A stretch of 64,000 bases of DNA from Nocardioides caldifontis (GCF_008087345.1 NZ_VHIB01000015.1:43542-107541), one strand, 5' to 3'; positions 18,143-26,094 are shown, numbered from the stretch's first letter. Notes: generated from the letters alone by a model not told the origin. Program-made: numbers and translations.

Positions 18143-18340
18143 GGCGTCCTGGAGCTCGTCGATGAGCCGTGACGCGTCGGCCTTGCTGAGCCGCTCGGGC
18201 ACCTCGGTGCCGCTGTCGGTGGCCAGCGTCTGCAGGTAGGACAGCTGGCTCGCGGTGGCCGGCTCGTCGCCGGTCACCCACTGGTCGGGGTCTTTCGCGG
18301 CCGCACCGGAGGTCTTCGGGTTCTCGTTCGCTTCGCTCAT
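18119..18340 (-). CDS. DUF3072 domain protein
   Basis: This 73-residue protein is mostly one DUF3072 domain: DPDQWVTGDEPATASQLSYL followed by LQTLATDSGTEVPERLSKADASRLIDELQ. That arrangement (a tryptophan segment, then a SAP-like helix pair) recurs in small proteins and at the ends of larger ones. The function is unknown. I prefer the ATG at 18340 because the upstream in-frame codons run into the intergenic region. The tail overlaps the MMPL gene. Confidence 0.8.
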   Translation of the reverse strand: MSEANENPKTSGAAAKDPDQWVTGDEPATASQLSYLQTLATDSGTEVPERLSKADASRLIDELQDASPRVEGG

Positions 18341-18474
18341 GTGTTCGAAGCTACCCAGGGACGTGGCGGACAACCTCGCGGTGCCGGATCAGTTCGAACG
18401 GCACCCTCGCGGCGCCGCCGAGGTGCAGCTCGAGCTGATCGATGATTCCGCGGCGGCCGGCACGTCCACAGCGC

Positions 18475-19224
18475 ATGAGGACCTTCGTGCTCGTCCCCGG
18501 CGCCGGCGGGGACCAGTGGTACTGGAGCCGCGTCGTACCCCTGCTCGAGCGGCGCGGCCACCGCGCGGTCGCGGTGACGCTGCCCACAGGTGACGAGGGC
18601 GCCGGGCTCGAGGAGTACGCCGCAGCGGTGGTCGACGCGGCGCCTGACGGACCGGTGACCCTGGTCGCCCAGTCGATGGGCGCCTACGCCGCGAGCATGG
18701 CCGCGACACGGCTCGACGTAGTCGACCTCGTGCTCGTGAACGCCATGGTCCCGGCGCCGGGCGAGACGCCGGGGGAGTGGTGGGACGCCGTCGGGCAGGA
18801 GGATGCCGCGGCCCGGCATGCGGCGGCGGAGGGGCGCCCGCCGGAGTTCGACCCGATGGGCGACTTCTTCCACGACGTGCCCGCCGAGGTCGTGGAGGAG
18901 GCGATGCGGCGGGGCGAGCCGCGGCAGGCCGAGCGCCCCTTCGGCGACCCCTGGCCGCTGGAGCGCTGGCCGGAGGTGCCGACCCGGGGCCTCGCCGGCG
19001 CGGACGACCGGCTCTTCCCCGCGGAGCTCCAGCAGCGCGTGGCCCGGGAGCGGCTGGGGCTCGCGCTCACCGTCGTGCCCGGCGGCCACCTGCTCGCGCT
19101 CGCGCAGCCGGAGGCGGTCGCCGACTTCCTCCAGGGATCAGGCGGTCCGGCCGCCCAGCCGCGGGAACTGGCTCAGCGAGAAGACCACCTCGACGGGGAC
19201 CTCGAAGAACTCCGCGATCCGTAG
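18475..19224 (+). CDS. Alpha/beta-hydrolase (esterase-like)
   Basis: The 249-residue protein opens with FVLVPGAGGDQWYW, an oxyanion-hole strand and loop. The nucleophile serine is in VAQSMGAY, and the acid and histidine are in AGADDRLFP and PGGHLLAL. It belongs to the family of small esterase-like hydrolases related to plant methyl esterases, with unknown substrate. The fold is complete at about residue 220. The remaining 28 residues are polar and read antisense through the end of the XRE gene, an 87-bp convergent overlap. Confidence 0.85.
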   Translation: MRTFVLVPGAGGDQWYWSRVVPLLERRGHRAVAVTLPTGDEGAGLEEYAAAVVDAAPDGPVTLVAQSMGAYAASMAATRLDVVDLVLVNAMVPAPGETPGEWWDAVGQEDAAARHAAAEGRPPEFDPMGDFFHDVPAEVVEEAMRRGEPRQAERPFGDPWPLERWPEVPTRGLAGADDRLFPAELQQRVARERLGLALTVVPGGHLLALAQPEAVADFLQGSGGPAAQPRELAQREDHLDGDLEELRDP

Positions 19225-19380
19225 GGCGAGGTGCAGGCTCGGGCTGTACTCGCCGCGCTCGAGGTAGCCGATCGTCTGGTAGTGCACGTCGAGCGCGTCG
19301 GCCAGCTGGCGACGGGAGATCCCGCGCTCCGCCCGCAGCATGGCGATGCGGTTGTAGACGGTGTCGTTGCCCAGGGCCAC
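19138..19380 (-). CDS. XRE-family HTH regulator (short, 80 aa)
   Basis: Almost the whole protein is a Cro/C1 HTH: NRIAMLRAERGISRRQLADA, then VHYQTIGYLERGEYSPSLHLALRIAEFFEVPVEVVF. Short XRE proteins of this type often sit last in ABC-exporter operons, as here, where the start lies 3 bp after the permease stop. It may bind the palindrome in front of the ATPase gene and autoregulate the operon; this is an inference from position. Confidence 0.88.
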   Translation of the reverse strand: MALGNDTVYNRIAMLRAERGISRRQLADALDVHYQTIGYLERGEYSPSLHLALRIAEFFEVPVEVVFSLSQFPRLGGRTA

Positions 19381-19383
19381 CGG

Positions 19384-20253
19384 TCAGCTCCACGCCTGCA
19401 GGGCGGCCTGCTTGCGGCTCTCGACGGCCGAGCCGGACTCCTTGCGCGCCATCGCCAGCAGGATCCGTGGGGCGAGCGCGAGGCCGACGACGCCCCACAG
19501 CCCGAGGACGGCGAACGTCTCCCAGGTGTGGAACTCGCCGCCGAGCTCGGCCGCAGCGGCGGACTCGGGCAGGATCGCGTCGCGCATCCCCGCGCCCAAC
19601 CAGTAGACGGGAAAGACCAGCGCGATCGGCTGGACCCAGTCGGGCATCCCGGTGATCGGGTAGAAGATGCCGGAGATCGCGACGAGCACGACCATCGGCA
19701 GGAAGCTGAGGCCGAACCCCGCGCCCGACGACTTCACCAGGGCGCCGACGATCGCGCCCCACGGCATCGTGGCCGCCATCCCCAGCAGGAAGACCGCGAG
19801 CAGCATCAGCCAGCCGCGCAGCGGGACGTCGGCGACCCCGGGCACCAGGAACAGCCCCGCGACGACGAAGATGACCAGCCCCAGCAGCGTGCCGAGGATC
19901 GCGAGGACCACCCGGGCGACGAGGTAGCCGACCATCCCGTTGGGCGTCGACTTCGCCCGGAGCAGCGTCCCGTCCTCCCGCTCCACGGCGAGCGTCTGGG
20001 CGGTGGCCATCCAGCCGCCCATCGCGACGTTCATGCCGATCAGCCCGGGGACGGTGGCGAGCGCCAGCGAGAACCCGGTGCCTGACAGGTCGGAGTCGCG
20101 CTGGAACCACAGGACCGCGACGAACGCCGCGTTGACGGTGACGATCCAGACCTGGTCGGCGCGGTTGGTGAGGCTCTGGGCCATCTCGATGAAGCCGCGG
20201 CGCACCCCGAGCCGGGCGGCCACGACGACCGGGTCGGCGGTCGGGCTCCTCAT
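19384..20253 (-). CDS. ABC-2 type transporter permease
   Basis: This 289-residue protein has six membrane helices with the ABC-2 order: an amphipathic N-terminus, TM1 near AFVAVLWFQ, and a helix pair around GGWMATAQTLAVEREDGTLLRA. The latter is the conserved cytosolic loop that couples to the ATPase. The signature FYPITGMPDWVQPIALVFP follows in the fifth segment. The ATG at 20253 overlaps the ATPase stop (ATGA). With the ATPase it forms an exporter, probably for a drug or lipid. Confidence 0.88.
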   Translation of the reverse strand: MRSPTADPVVVAARLGVRRGFIEMAQSLTNRADQVWIVTVNAAFVAVLWFQRDSDLSGTGFSLALATVPGLIGMNVAMGGWMATAQTLAVEREDGTLLRAKSTPNGMVGYLVARVVLAILGTLLGLVIFVVAGLFLVPGVADVPLRGWLMLLAVFLLGMAATMPWGAIVGALVKSSGAGFGLSFLPMVVLVAISGIFYPITGMPDWVQPIALVFPVYWLGAGMRDAILPESAAAAELGGEFHTWETFAVLGLWGVVGLALAPRILLAMARKESGSAVESRKQAALQAWS

Positions 20254-21173
20254 CGGACCACCTCCAAGCCCTGGGCGGTCGCATCGCGCTCGCCGGACTC
20301 GAACCTCTGCACCAGGGCCATGTAGCTGTCCTCCAAGGTCGCCCGTCTCACCTCGAGGTCGGCGACCTCCTCGCCGTACTGGGCGAAGAGCTCGCGGACG
20401 AACGCGGTGGCCGCGTCGGTCGCGTGCACGAAGAACTCGCCGTTGCGGCTCCACCGGACCTCGGTGCGCCCCTCGACCTGGCGCGACAGCTCGGCGGCGC
20501 TGCCGTCGGCGACGATCCGGCCGCCGGCCAGGATGAGGATCCGGTCGGCGAGCTTCTCGGCCTCGGCCAGGTCGTGGGTGGTGAGCAGGATCGTGGTGCC
20601 CTCGAGGTCCGCGAGCCGGTGGACCACGTCGTGGAAGTCCCGCCGGGCCTGCGGGTCGAACCCCGTCGTGGGCTCGTCGAGGAAGAGCACCTCCGGCCGG
20701 CCGACGATGCCGATCGCCACGTCGAGCCGGCGCCGCTGGCCGCCGGAGAGCGAGCCGACCTTCTTGTCGGCGTGCTCGGCGAGCCCCACCAGCGCCAGCA
20801 GCTCGTCGACGTCCATGGGGCGCGGCGACCCCGGGGTCGAGTACGGCACGTAGTAGGCGGCCAGGTGCTGGAGGAGCTGGCGCACCCGCCAGCGGCCGTG
20901 GTCGCGCCACGACTGCATCACGACGCCGAGCCGGGCGCGCCAGGCCTCGTCGCCGCGTGCCGGGTCGGTGCCCAGCACCCGCACGTCGCCGGCCGAGCGG
21001 ATCCGGAATCCTTCGAGGATCTCGATCGTGGTGCTCTTGCCCGCGCCGTTCGGGCCGAGCACGGTCAGCACCTCGCCCCTGCTGGCGTGGAAGGAGACGC
21101 CGTCGAGCACCTCGACGGAGCCGTAGCGCATGCGGAGGTCGTGGACCTCGATCACCGGGTCGTCCGACACCAT
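20250..21173 (-). CDS. ABC transporter ATP-binding protein (DrrA/CcmA-like)
   Basis: The 307-residue ATPase has Walker A GPNGAGKST (40-48), the signature LSGGQRRRLD, Walker B VLFLDEPTTGFDP and a switch His in LLTTHDLAEAE. The C-terminal extension of about 80 residues is usual in drug and lipid exporter ATPases. It is the first gene of the ATPase-permease-XRE operon. There is no Shine-Dalgarno before the ATG. The only upstream signal is a palindrome that overlaps a possible -10 box, so the mRNA may be leaderless. Confidence 0.9.
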   Translation of the reverse strand: MVSDDPVIEVHDLRMRYGSVEVLDGVSFHASRGEVLTVLGPNGAGKSTTIEILEGFRIRSAGDVRVLGTDPARGDEAWRARLGVVMQSWRDHGRWRVRQLLQHLAAYYVPYSTPGSPRPMDVDELLALVGLAEHADKKVGSLSGGQRRRLDVAIGIVGRPEVLFLDEPTTGFDPQARRDFHDVVHRLADLEGTTILLTTHDLAEAEKLADRILILAGGRIVADGSAAELSRQVEGRTEVRWSRNGEFFVHATDAATAFVRELFAQYGEEVADLEVRRATLEDSYMALVQRFESGERDATAQGLEVVR

Positions 21174-21177
21174 CGTC

Positions 21178-21200
21178 GGAATGTAGCACTTCTGCTACAT
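21178..21200 (-). promoter_or_regulatory. Operator-like palindrome ATGTAGCA-N4-TGCTACAT overlapping a -10 box
   Basis: Perfect 8-bp arms (21181-21188 and 21193-21200) stand 8 bp upstream of the ABC ATPase start. On the minus strand the inner arm ends in TACATT (21183-21178), a fair -10 hexamer placed so that transcription would begin at or next to the ATG. A repressor bound here would block that promoter. The XRE protein of the same operon is the obvious candidate. Confidence 0.55.
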
Positions 21201-21225
21201 CCTGGAACAGATATGCGTCCTGGTT

Positions 21226-21285
21226 GTGTCGAGCCGCCCCTCGTGGCGCGCGGAGAGGTGTTGAGCCGCCCCTCGTGGCGGGGGT
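21226..21285 (+). repeat. 33-bp intergenic repeat cluster R1: two tandem copies
   Basis: Two exact copies of the core GAGCCGCCCCTCGTGGCG (21231-21248 and 21263-21280) lie in the same orientation, 32 bp apart. Each is preceded by GTGTC or GTGTT. They fill the gap between the ABC ATPase start and the stop of the reductase gene. Confidence 0.9.
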
Positions 21286-21288
21286 GAC

Positions 21289-21831
21289 CTAGCGCCGGGT
21301 CGTGTAACGCAGGACCACCGCGCCCGAGGAGAGCTCGCCCCGCTCGGCCAGGTCCAGGTCGACGTGGCTGGACAGCCCGGCGAACAGCGTCGGGCCGTGG
21401 CCGGCGAGCCGCGGGTGCACGACGATCTCGTACTCGTCGATCAGCCGCCGCTCGGTCAGCGCCTGCGCGAGCTGCGCGCCGCCGACGAAGATCCCGCCCG
21501 GGTGCGCGCGCCGGAGCCGGTCGACCACCTCGCCGAGGTCACCGTTGACGACCTCGGCGTTCCAGTCAAGCTCCTCCAACGTGCTGGAGACGACGTACTT
21601 CTTTGCGGCGCTGATCGTCCGGGCGAACGGCAGCGTCCACTCCGGCAGCGCCGGGTCCGGCGACCGCCAGCCCTCCTCCATCATCTGGTAGGTCACCCGG
21701 CCGAACAGCAGGGCGTCCGCGCGCTGCAGGCTCTCGGTCGCGTTCCGGTGCAGATCGGCGTCGGCGACCATCGCGGTGTGGTCGTAGCACCCGTCGAGGG
21801 TGACGTTGATCGAGAAGCGGACCGGTCCCAT
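21289..21831 (-). CDS. Dihydrofolate reductase family protein (RibD C-terminal-like)
   Basis: This 180-residue protein has the fold order of the RibD-C/DHFR-like family: SINVTLDGCYDH at the start, ADALLFGRVTYQMMEEGW, the strand KYVVSSTLEEL, and the nucleotide-binding GGIFVGGAQLAQALTERRLIDEYEI. Members are NADPH-dependent reductases of mostly unknown substrate; true folate reduction is not implied. The stop codon touches repeat cluster R1. Confidence 0.85.
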   Translation of the reverse strand: MGPVRFSINVTLDGCYDHTAMVADADLHRNATESLQRADALLFGRVTYQMMEEGWRSPDPALPEWTLPFARTISAAKKYVVSSTLEELDWNAEVVNGDLGEVVDRLRRAHPGGIFVGGAQLAQALTERRLIDEYEIVVHPRLAGHGPTLFAGLSSHVDLDLAERGELSSGAVVLRYTTRR

Positions 21832-21870
21832 CGGCCGAGGGTAGCCACCGCGGGCGGTGCCCGCACCGGC

Positions 21871-22782
21871 TCAGATCGTCACGGGCTGCCCGCCGGTCAC
21901 CCCGATCACCTCGCCGGTGATGAAGCTGGCGTCGGCCGAGGCCAGGAAGACGTACGCCGGAGCCACCTCGGCCGGCTGGCCGGCGCGACCCAGGGGTGTC
22001 TGCGTGCCGAACGACTCGACCTTCTCCTCCGGCATCGTCGCCGGGATCAGCGGTGTCCAGATCGGCCCCGGTGCCACGGCGTTCACCCGGATCCCCTGCT
22101 CGGCGACCATCTGCGCGAGCCCGCGCGTGAAGTTCACGATGCCGGCCTTCGTGGTGGCGTAGTCGAGGAGCTCCGGTGACGGCGAGGACGACTGCACCGA
22201 CGAGGTGTTGATGATGCTGGACCCCCGCGGCATGTGCGGCAGCGCCATCTTGCTGAGCCAGAACATCGCGTAGAGGTTGGTCTTCACCACCCGGTCGAAC
22301 TGCTCGGTGGTGATGTCCTGGATGCCGCCCGGCTGCGCCGTCTGGTACGCCGCGTTGTTCACCAGCACGTCGATGCGGCCGAACTCGTCGACGGTGCGCG
22401 AGACCAGCGCCCGGCAGGACGCCTCCTCGGTGAGGTCGGTCGGCACGGTGAGGGCGCGACGGCCGGCCCCCTCGACCAGCTCGGCGGTGACCCGACCGTC
22501 CTCGTCCTCACCGGGCAGGTAGGCGATCACCACGTCGGCGCCCTCGCGTGCGAAGGCGAGCGCGACCGCCCTGCCGATGCCGGAGTCGCCGCCGGTGACG
22601 ACGGCGACGCGGTCGGCGAGCCTGCCGGTGCCGCGGTAGCTCTCCTCGCCGTGGTCCGGCTCGTCGCGCATGCGCGGGGTCACCGAGCCGGGGGACCCCG
22701 GGGCGGGCAGCTGCTCGCCCTCGGTGTCCGGCTGCTGGTGGAGCTCGTGCGGGTCGGTGGACTCCGGCGTCTGGCTCCCCAT
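21871..22782 (-). CDS. SDR-family oxidoreductase (YghA-like)
   Basis: The 303-residue protein has an N-terminal polar extension of about 45 residues rich in Pro/Glu, then a classical SDR domain: TGGDSGIGRA for cofactor binding, NNAA, and the catalytic Ser/Tyr/Lys in SSVQSS and YATTKAG. The long N-terminus and the motif IPATMPEEKVESFG group it with YghA/YdaD-type general-stress oxidoreductases. The ATG shares a base with the stop of the Balon-like gene, so the two are translationally coupled. Confidence 0.88.
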   Translation of the reverse strand: MGSQTPESTDPHELHQQPDTEGEQLPAPGSPGSVTPRMRDEPDHGEESYRGTGRLADRVAVVTGGDSGIGRAVALAFAREGADVVIAYLPGEDEDGRVTAELVEGAGRRALTVPTDLTEEASCRALVSRTVDEFGRIDVLVNNAAYQTAQPGGIQDITTEQFDRVVKTNLYAMFWLSKMALPHMPRGSSIINTSSVQSSSPSPELLDYATTKAGIVNFTRGLAQMVAEQGIRVNAVAPGPIWTPLIPATMPEEKVESFGTQTPLGRAGQPAEVAPAYVFLASADASFITGEVIGVTGGQPVTI

Positions 22783-23861
22783 CACTGGTCCCACCGGAGC
22801 AGCGCTGCGGCGGCGGCGCCGCCGAGAACCGCGCTCGGCACCGCGGCGACGGCCGCACTGGTGAGGGCCGCGGCCGCGACCAGGGCCTGGTCGGCGCGCA
22901 CCGGCCCGGAGGGCAGCTCGGGGCCCAGTGTCAGGCCCGGATGCTGCCCGGGATCCAGGGTCAGCTCGGCCGTGGCGGCGGTGTCGAGGAGCAGCGTCTC
23001 GACCTGCCCGCGGACGAACGCGTCGGCGACCTCGCGTACGCCGGTGGCCACCGCCCGGTCCTGGCCGAGCCGGTCCTTCAGCTCGTGGTGGAACCCGAGG
23101 CGGCGTTCGACCACCTGCGCCATCAGGGCCTCGCGGACCGCCTGCTGCTGGGCCTCGTCGCCCCCGTCCTCGTTGCGGGTGCCCGTCTCGAGCACCACGA
23201 CCGTGGCGCCCTGGACGTCCGCGAGCTCGTCGCGGACGATCCCGATCGACTGCGGGTCGCCGGCCAGCAGGACCAGCTCGATCCCCTGGTCGACGTGCTC
23301 GCGGACCTTCGCGGCGACGTCCTTGCCGTTGCGGATCCACACGTTGTCGGTGACGTGCTGGTAGCGCAGCGCCGACCAGCCGCCGACCGGCACCTTGTGG
23401 ACGTGGTGGGTCTCGCCCCCGGCGCTCGTCTCCTCCTCGGGCTCCGGCACGTCGGAGTCGTAGACCGCGACGTCGCCGCCCTCGTGGTCCACGAGCGCGA
23501 GCACGAAGGTGGTCACGCCGTCGCGGTGGTCGATCCACCGGCCGAGGTCGGGGAGGGGGCCGTACGACGCCACGGGCTGCTCGACCCGGAACCCCGAGAC
23601 CTCGTCGAGGAGGACCCCACCGGCGTTCGCCACCACCAACCGGGCCACGGGGGCGGGGCGGTGGACGAGGTCGGAGAGCCGTTCCCGGAGCGGTCCGACG
23701 ACCGCCTCGTCGGCACCCTGCTCGGTCAGCGCGTCGACCGCCGCGCGGACCCGGAGCTCATGCTCCTGCTCGGCGTTCTCGTTCTCGTGGCTCACGTCCA
23801 CGAGGACGGTCGCGAAGGGGCCGGGGGCGTTGAAGACGTCGGTGAGCGGTGCGGTTTCCAT
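22782..23861 (-). CDS. Rv2629-type baeRF protein, Balon-like ribosome hibernation factor candidate
   Basis: The 359-residue protein follows the M. tuberculosis Rv2629 layout: an N-terminal domain beginning with FATVLVDVSHENENAEQEHE, a middle domain with FVLALVDHEGGDVAVYDSD, the hallmark HKVPVGGWSALRYQHVTDN, and an eRF1-domain-3-like C-terminus with ETLLLDTAATAELTL. Proteins of this family are bacterial relatives of eRF1/Pelota. A family member, Balon, has been described bound to the A site of hibernating ribosomes, and mycobacterial homologues were linked to it. Function here is inferred from that similarity. It is first in a two-gene unit with the SDR. Confidence 0.75.
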   Translation of the reverse strand: METAPLTDVFNAPGPFATVLVDVSHENENAEQEHELRVRAAVDALTEQGADEAVVGPLRERLSDLVHRPAPVARLVVANAGGVLLDEVSGFRVEQPVASYGPLPDLGRWIDHRDGVTTFVLALVDHEGGDVAVYDSDVPEPEEETSAGGETHHVHKVPVGGWSALRYQHVTDNVWIRNGKDVAAKVREHVDQGIELVLLAGDPQSIGIVRDELADVQGATVVVLETGTRNEDGGDEAQQQAVREALMAQVVERRLGFHHELKDRLGQDRAVATGVREVADAFVRGQVETLLLDTAATAELTLDPGQHPGLTLGPELPSGPVRADQALVAAAALTSAAVAAVPSAVLGGAAAAALLRWDQ

Positions 23862-23906
23862 GCCTGGGCCGTTACCCGGTGCCCACGCCAGGAAACCGGG
23901 TCCCGG

Positions 23907-24440
23907 TCAGGCCGCCGGGCCCCTCCGGCGTACGTCGGCGACCGCGCCCATCGCCTCGCGCAGCTCGGCCAGCCAGTCACCCTCGTGGCGCCCGACCAGC
24001 CGCACGCACCAGGCCAGGGCCTCGGAGCGGGAGCGGGCCACGCCCGCGTCGACCAGGGTGTCGAGCACCAGCCGCTCGGGCTGGCGCAGCCGGGTCATCA
24101 CCGGCGCCGCGACGTGGGTGAACAGCTCGCGGTGGGCGTCGTCGCCGCTGCCGAGGACGGCGCCCCAGGACACCTTGCGGTCGTAGCGGTGCTCGGCCTC
24201 GCGGGCGATGCCCACGCGACGGTCCCGGGTCTCCTCCCGGAACGCCTTCGCCCTGCCGGCGCGGGCTTCCGCCCGCTCCACCTCGCTCGCCTCGCCGGGC
24301 AGCTCCACGTCGGGCAGGTGCAGGAGCACGGTGATCTCCTCGCGGTCCACGGTGATCTCGGGCTGCTCCGCCTGCCACTCCTCGGGGAGCCGGCCGGTGA
24401 ACCACCCGCGCAGCCGCTCCCGCGCCTCGTTTGTAATCAT
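23907..24440 (-). CDS. Putative ribbon-helix-helix-type protein with palindromic start region
   Basis: The 177-residue protein starts at an ATG embedded in a perfect 16-bp palindrome. The N-terminal half is polar (RGWFTGRLPEEW, then EITVDREEITVLLHLPD). A central Arg/Glu-rich helix follows, with REETRDRRVGIAREAEHR. The last 60 residues include a segment around LVLDTLVDAGVARSRSEALA, which has the helix-turn-helix spacing of RHH (Arc/MetJ-like) repressors. I do not recognise a named family. Autoregulation through the palindrome is a reasonable inference. There is no convincing Shine-Dalgarno. Confidence 0.7.
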   Translation of the reverse strand: MITNEARERLRGWFTGRLPEEWQAEQPEITVDREEITVLLHLPDVELPGEASEVERAEARAGRAKAFREETRDRRVGIAREAEHRYDRKVSWGAVLGSGDDAHRELFTHVAAPVMTRLRQPERLVLDTLVDAGVARSRSEALAWCVRLVGRHEGDWLAELREAMGAVADVRRRGPAA

Positions 24441-24447
24441 GATTACA
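24432..24447. promoter_or_regulatory. 16-bp perfect palindrome TGTAATCATGATTACA over a start codon
   Basis: The palindrome is AT-rich in a very GC-rich setting, and the central ATG on the minus strand is the start codon of the gene ending at 23907. It is a likely operator for that gene's own product or another dimeric repressor. Binding here would occlude both transcription and translation initiation. Confidence 0.6.
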
Positions 24448-24504
24448 GCGTTGCTCGTCTTTCGGCTCTGCTCAACCCCTGGACCGGACAACCGCCGGAT
24501 CTGG

Positions 24505-24745
24505 TTGAGCCGCCCCTCGTGGCGGCAGACGTTGACCGCCCCTCGTGGCGGGCGCGGGAGACGTTGATCCGCCCCTCGCGGCGCGCGCGGGAGACGTTGA
24601 GCCGCCCCTCGTGGCGCCAGGCCGAGGCCCCGGCGCGTCGTACGTCGAAGTCCGCGCACGTGCGCAGCTGTCGACGCGAAAACCGTCGGATCGCGTCAAA
24701 GCCCGTTCACCTGAACGGCTGCCTTCGCCACGAAGGGCGGTTCAA
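24505..24745. repeat. Intergenic repeat cluster R2: four forward copies, one inverted copy, flanking an 81-bp element
   Basis: Forward cores occur at 24507-24524, 24534-24550 (one base short), 24566-24583 (two substitutions) and 24599-24616. An inverted core with two changes is at 24726-24743. Spacing is 27-33 bp. The interval 24637-24717 between the opposed copies holds the companion element. The cluster occupies the gap between divergent genes and no open reading frame there looks real. Confidence 0.9.
24637..24717 (+). repeat. 81-bp companion element, copy 1
   Basis: This 81-bp segment, from GTCGTACGTCGAAG to GTTCACCTGAACG, aligns without gaps to the reverse complement of 32484-32564 at about 85% identity by eye. 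It begins with a GTCGTACG half-site and ends in the palindrome-like GTTCACCTGAAC. It sits inside repeat cluster R2. Confidence 0.8.
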
Positions 24746-24843
24746 CAACAGGAGCCCGCGTGACGAGGAAGGTTTTCTCGCTCGCAGAAGGAAACCCGGT
24801 GCGTGTCGCGGACACGCAGGACGATCCGTGCCCCGAACGTCTA

Positions 24844-24868
24844 GGGTTCGAAACCCAAGTAGTTAACT
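24844..24868. promoter_or_regulatory. Operator-like inverted repeats before the ROK regulator
   Basis: GGGTT-CGA-AACCC (24844-24856) is followed closely by AGTTAACT (24860-24867), both palindromic, within 45 bp of the start at 24889. ROK repressors frequently autoregulate through such A/T-centred palindromes. Assignment rests on position and symmetry only. Confidence 0.35.
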
Positions 24869-24888
24869 CGACTTCATAGGAGACGCCG

Positions 24889-26094
24889 ATGATCCTCCTC
24901 GCCCGCGGTCGCTTCGGCCCGACGGCCACCCGGGTCATGGAGCCCCTCCGGGTCCACGGCCCGCTCCCGCGTGAGCAGGTGGCGCAGCAGAGCGGGCTGA
25001 GCGTCGCCACCGTGGCGCGCACCGTCGCCGTGCTGGTGGAGGAGGGACTGGTCCGCGAGCGTCCGGACCTCGTCGAGCCCGGGGCGGTCGGGAGGCCCCG
25101 GGTGCCGGTCGAGGTCGACCCGGTGCACTACAGCTCCCTGGGGGTGCACGTGGGCCGGCTCGCGACCACCGTCGCGCTCGTCGACCTCACCGGCCGCCCC
25201 GTCGCCCAGCTCCGGCTGCCGACCCCGGTCGGCGCGTGCGGCGCGACGCCGGACGACGTCGTCGGCGCGGTCAGCAGGTCGGCGGCCGAGCTGGTGCGCC
25301 GCCACCCGCGTCGCACGGTGCTGAGCGCCGGCATCGTCGCACCCTGGTTCGACGTCGGCCTCCCGATGGAGGAGACGCGGCGCCGCCTCGAGCTCGCCAC
25401 CGGGCTGCCGGTCGCGGCCGGTGACCACGTGGCGGCGGTCGCCGCGGCGGAGTACGTCGCCCGCGGGACCCACCTCCCGGGCTGCACCATGTACGTCTAC
25501 GCCCGCGACACCGCCGGCTTCGCGCTCGCCAACGAGCAGGAGCTGCGCACCGAGATCTCGCGGGTCGGACGGCTCGCCCACTTCCCGACCGGCTCCGACA
25601 CGCCCTGCCACTGCGGAGCGACGGGCTGCCTCGAGGCGACCGCGAGTGACGAGGCCCTGGCACGCCGCGCGTTCGACCAAGGCGTCGTCACCGAGCCCGA
25701 CATCGACGCGGTGCGCGTCGCCGCGAGGCGCGGCGACCTCGCCGCCCACGGGCTGCTGCTCGACCGGGCCACCGTGCTCGGCCGGACCGCCGCGATCGTC
25801 CGCGACATGGTCGCGCCCGACCGGGTCGTCCTGGTGGGCCAGGCGTTCACCGGCTACCCGCAGGGGATGGACGCCGTGCGCGAGGCGCTGCTCCGCACGA
25901 CGACTCTCGGCCTCGTCGACATCTCCTTCACCCGCTTCGGTGCCGGGGTCCAGGCCGCCGCCTCGGGCGCGGTAGCCCTCGGCCCGGTCTACGAGGACCC
26001 GCTCGGGCTGGTCCGCGGGGACCGCGACCCCGTGCCCGCCGAGCCGACTGCGCCCACCGCGCCCCCGAGGGGCGCTCCGGTGCCCGCCTCATGA
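24889..26094 (+). CDS. ROK-family transcriptional regulator
   Basis: The 401-residue protein starts at an ATG preceded by ATAGGAG. Residues 1-65 form a winged HTH (EQVAQQSGLSVATVARTVAV). The ROK domain follows, with the family zinc site CHCGATGCLE near residue 240 and the strand GLHV-like SSLGVHVGRLATTVALVDLTG. The sugar-kinase catalytic Asp motif (GNDANAAA in kinases) reads GDHVAAVAAAEY, so this is a regulator, not a kinase. It is probably a sugar-responsive repressor. The target may be itself or a distant operon, since no sugar genes adjoin. Confidence 0.88.
   Translation: MILLARGRFGPTATRVMEPLRVHGPLPREQVAQQSGLSVATVARTVAVLVEEGLVRERPDLVEPGAVGRPRVPVEVDPVHYSSLGVHVGRLATTVALVDLTGRPVAQLRLPTPVGACGATPDDVVGAVSRSAAELVRRHPRRTVLSAGIVAPWFDVGLPMEETRRRLELATGLPVAAGDHVAAVAAAEYVARGTHLPGCTMYVYARDTAGFALANEQELRTEISRVGRLAHFPTGSDTPCHCGATGCLEATASDEALARRAFDQGVVTEPDIDAVRVAARRGDLAAHGLLLDRATVLGRTAAIVRDMVAPDRVVLVGQAFTGYPQGMDAVREALLRTTTLGLVDISFTRFGAGVQAAASGAVALGPVYEDPLGLVRGDRDPVPAEPTAPTAPPRGAPVPAS

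Noticed and set aside
21226..24745. Open reading frames running through the repeat clusters (for example peptides with VEPPLVAR or RHEGRFNTT units)
   Set aside because: Because the period is a multiple of three, frames stay open on both strands. They have no start signals and no codon-position bias distinct from the repeat itself.
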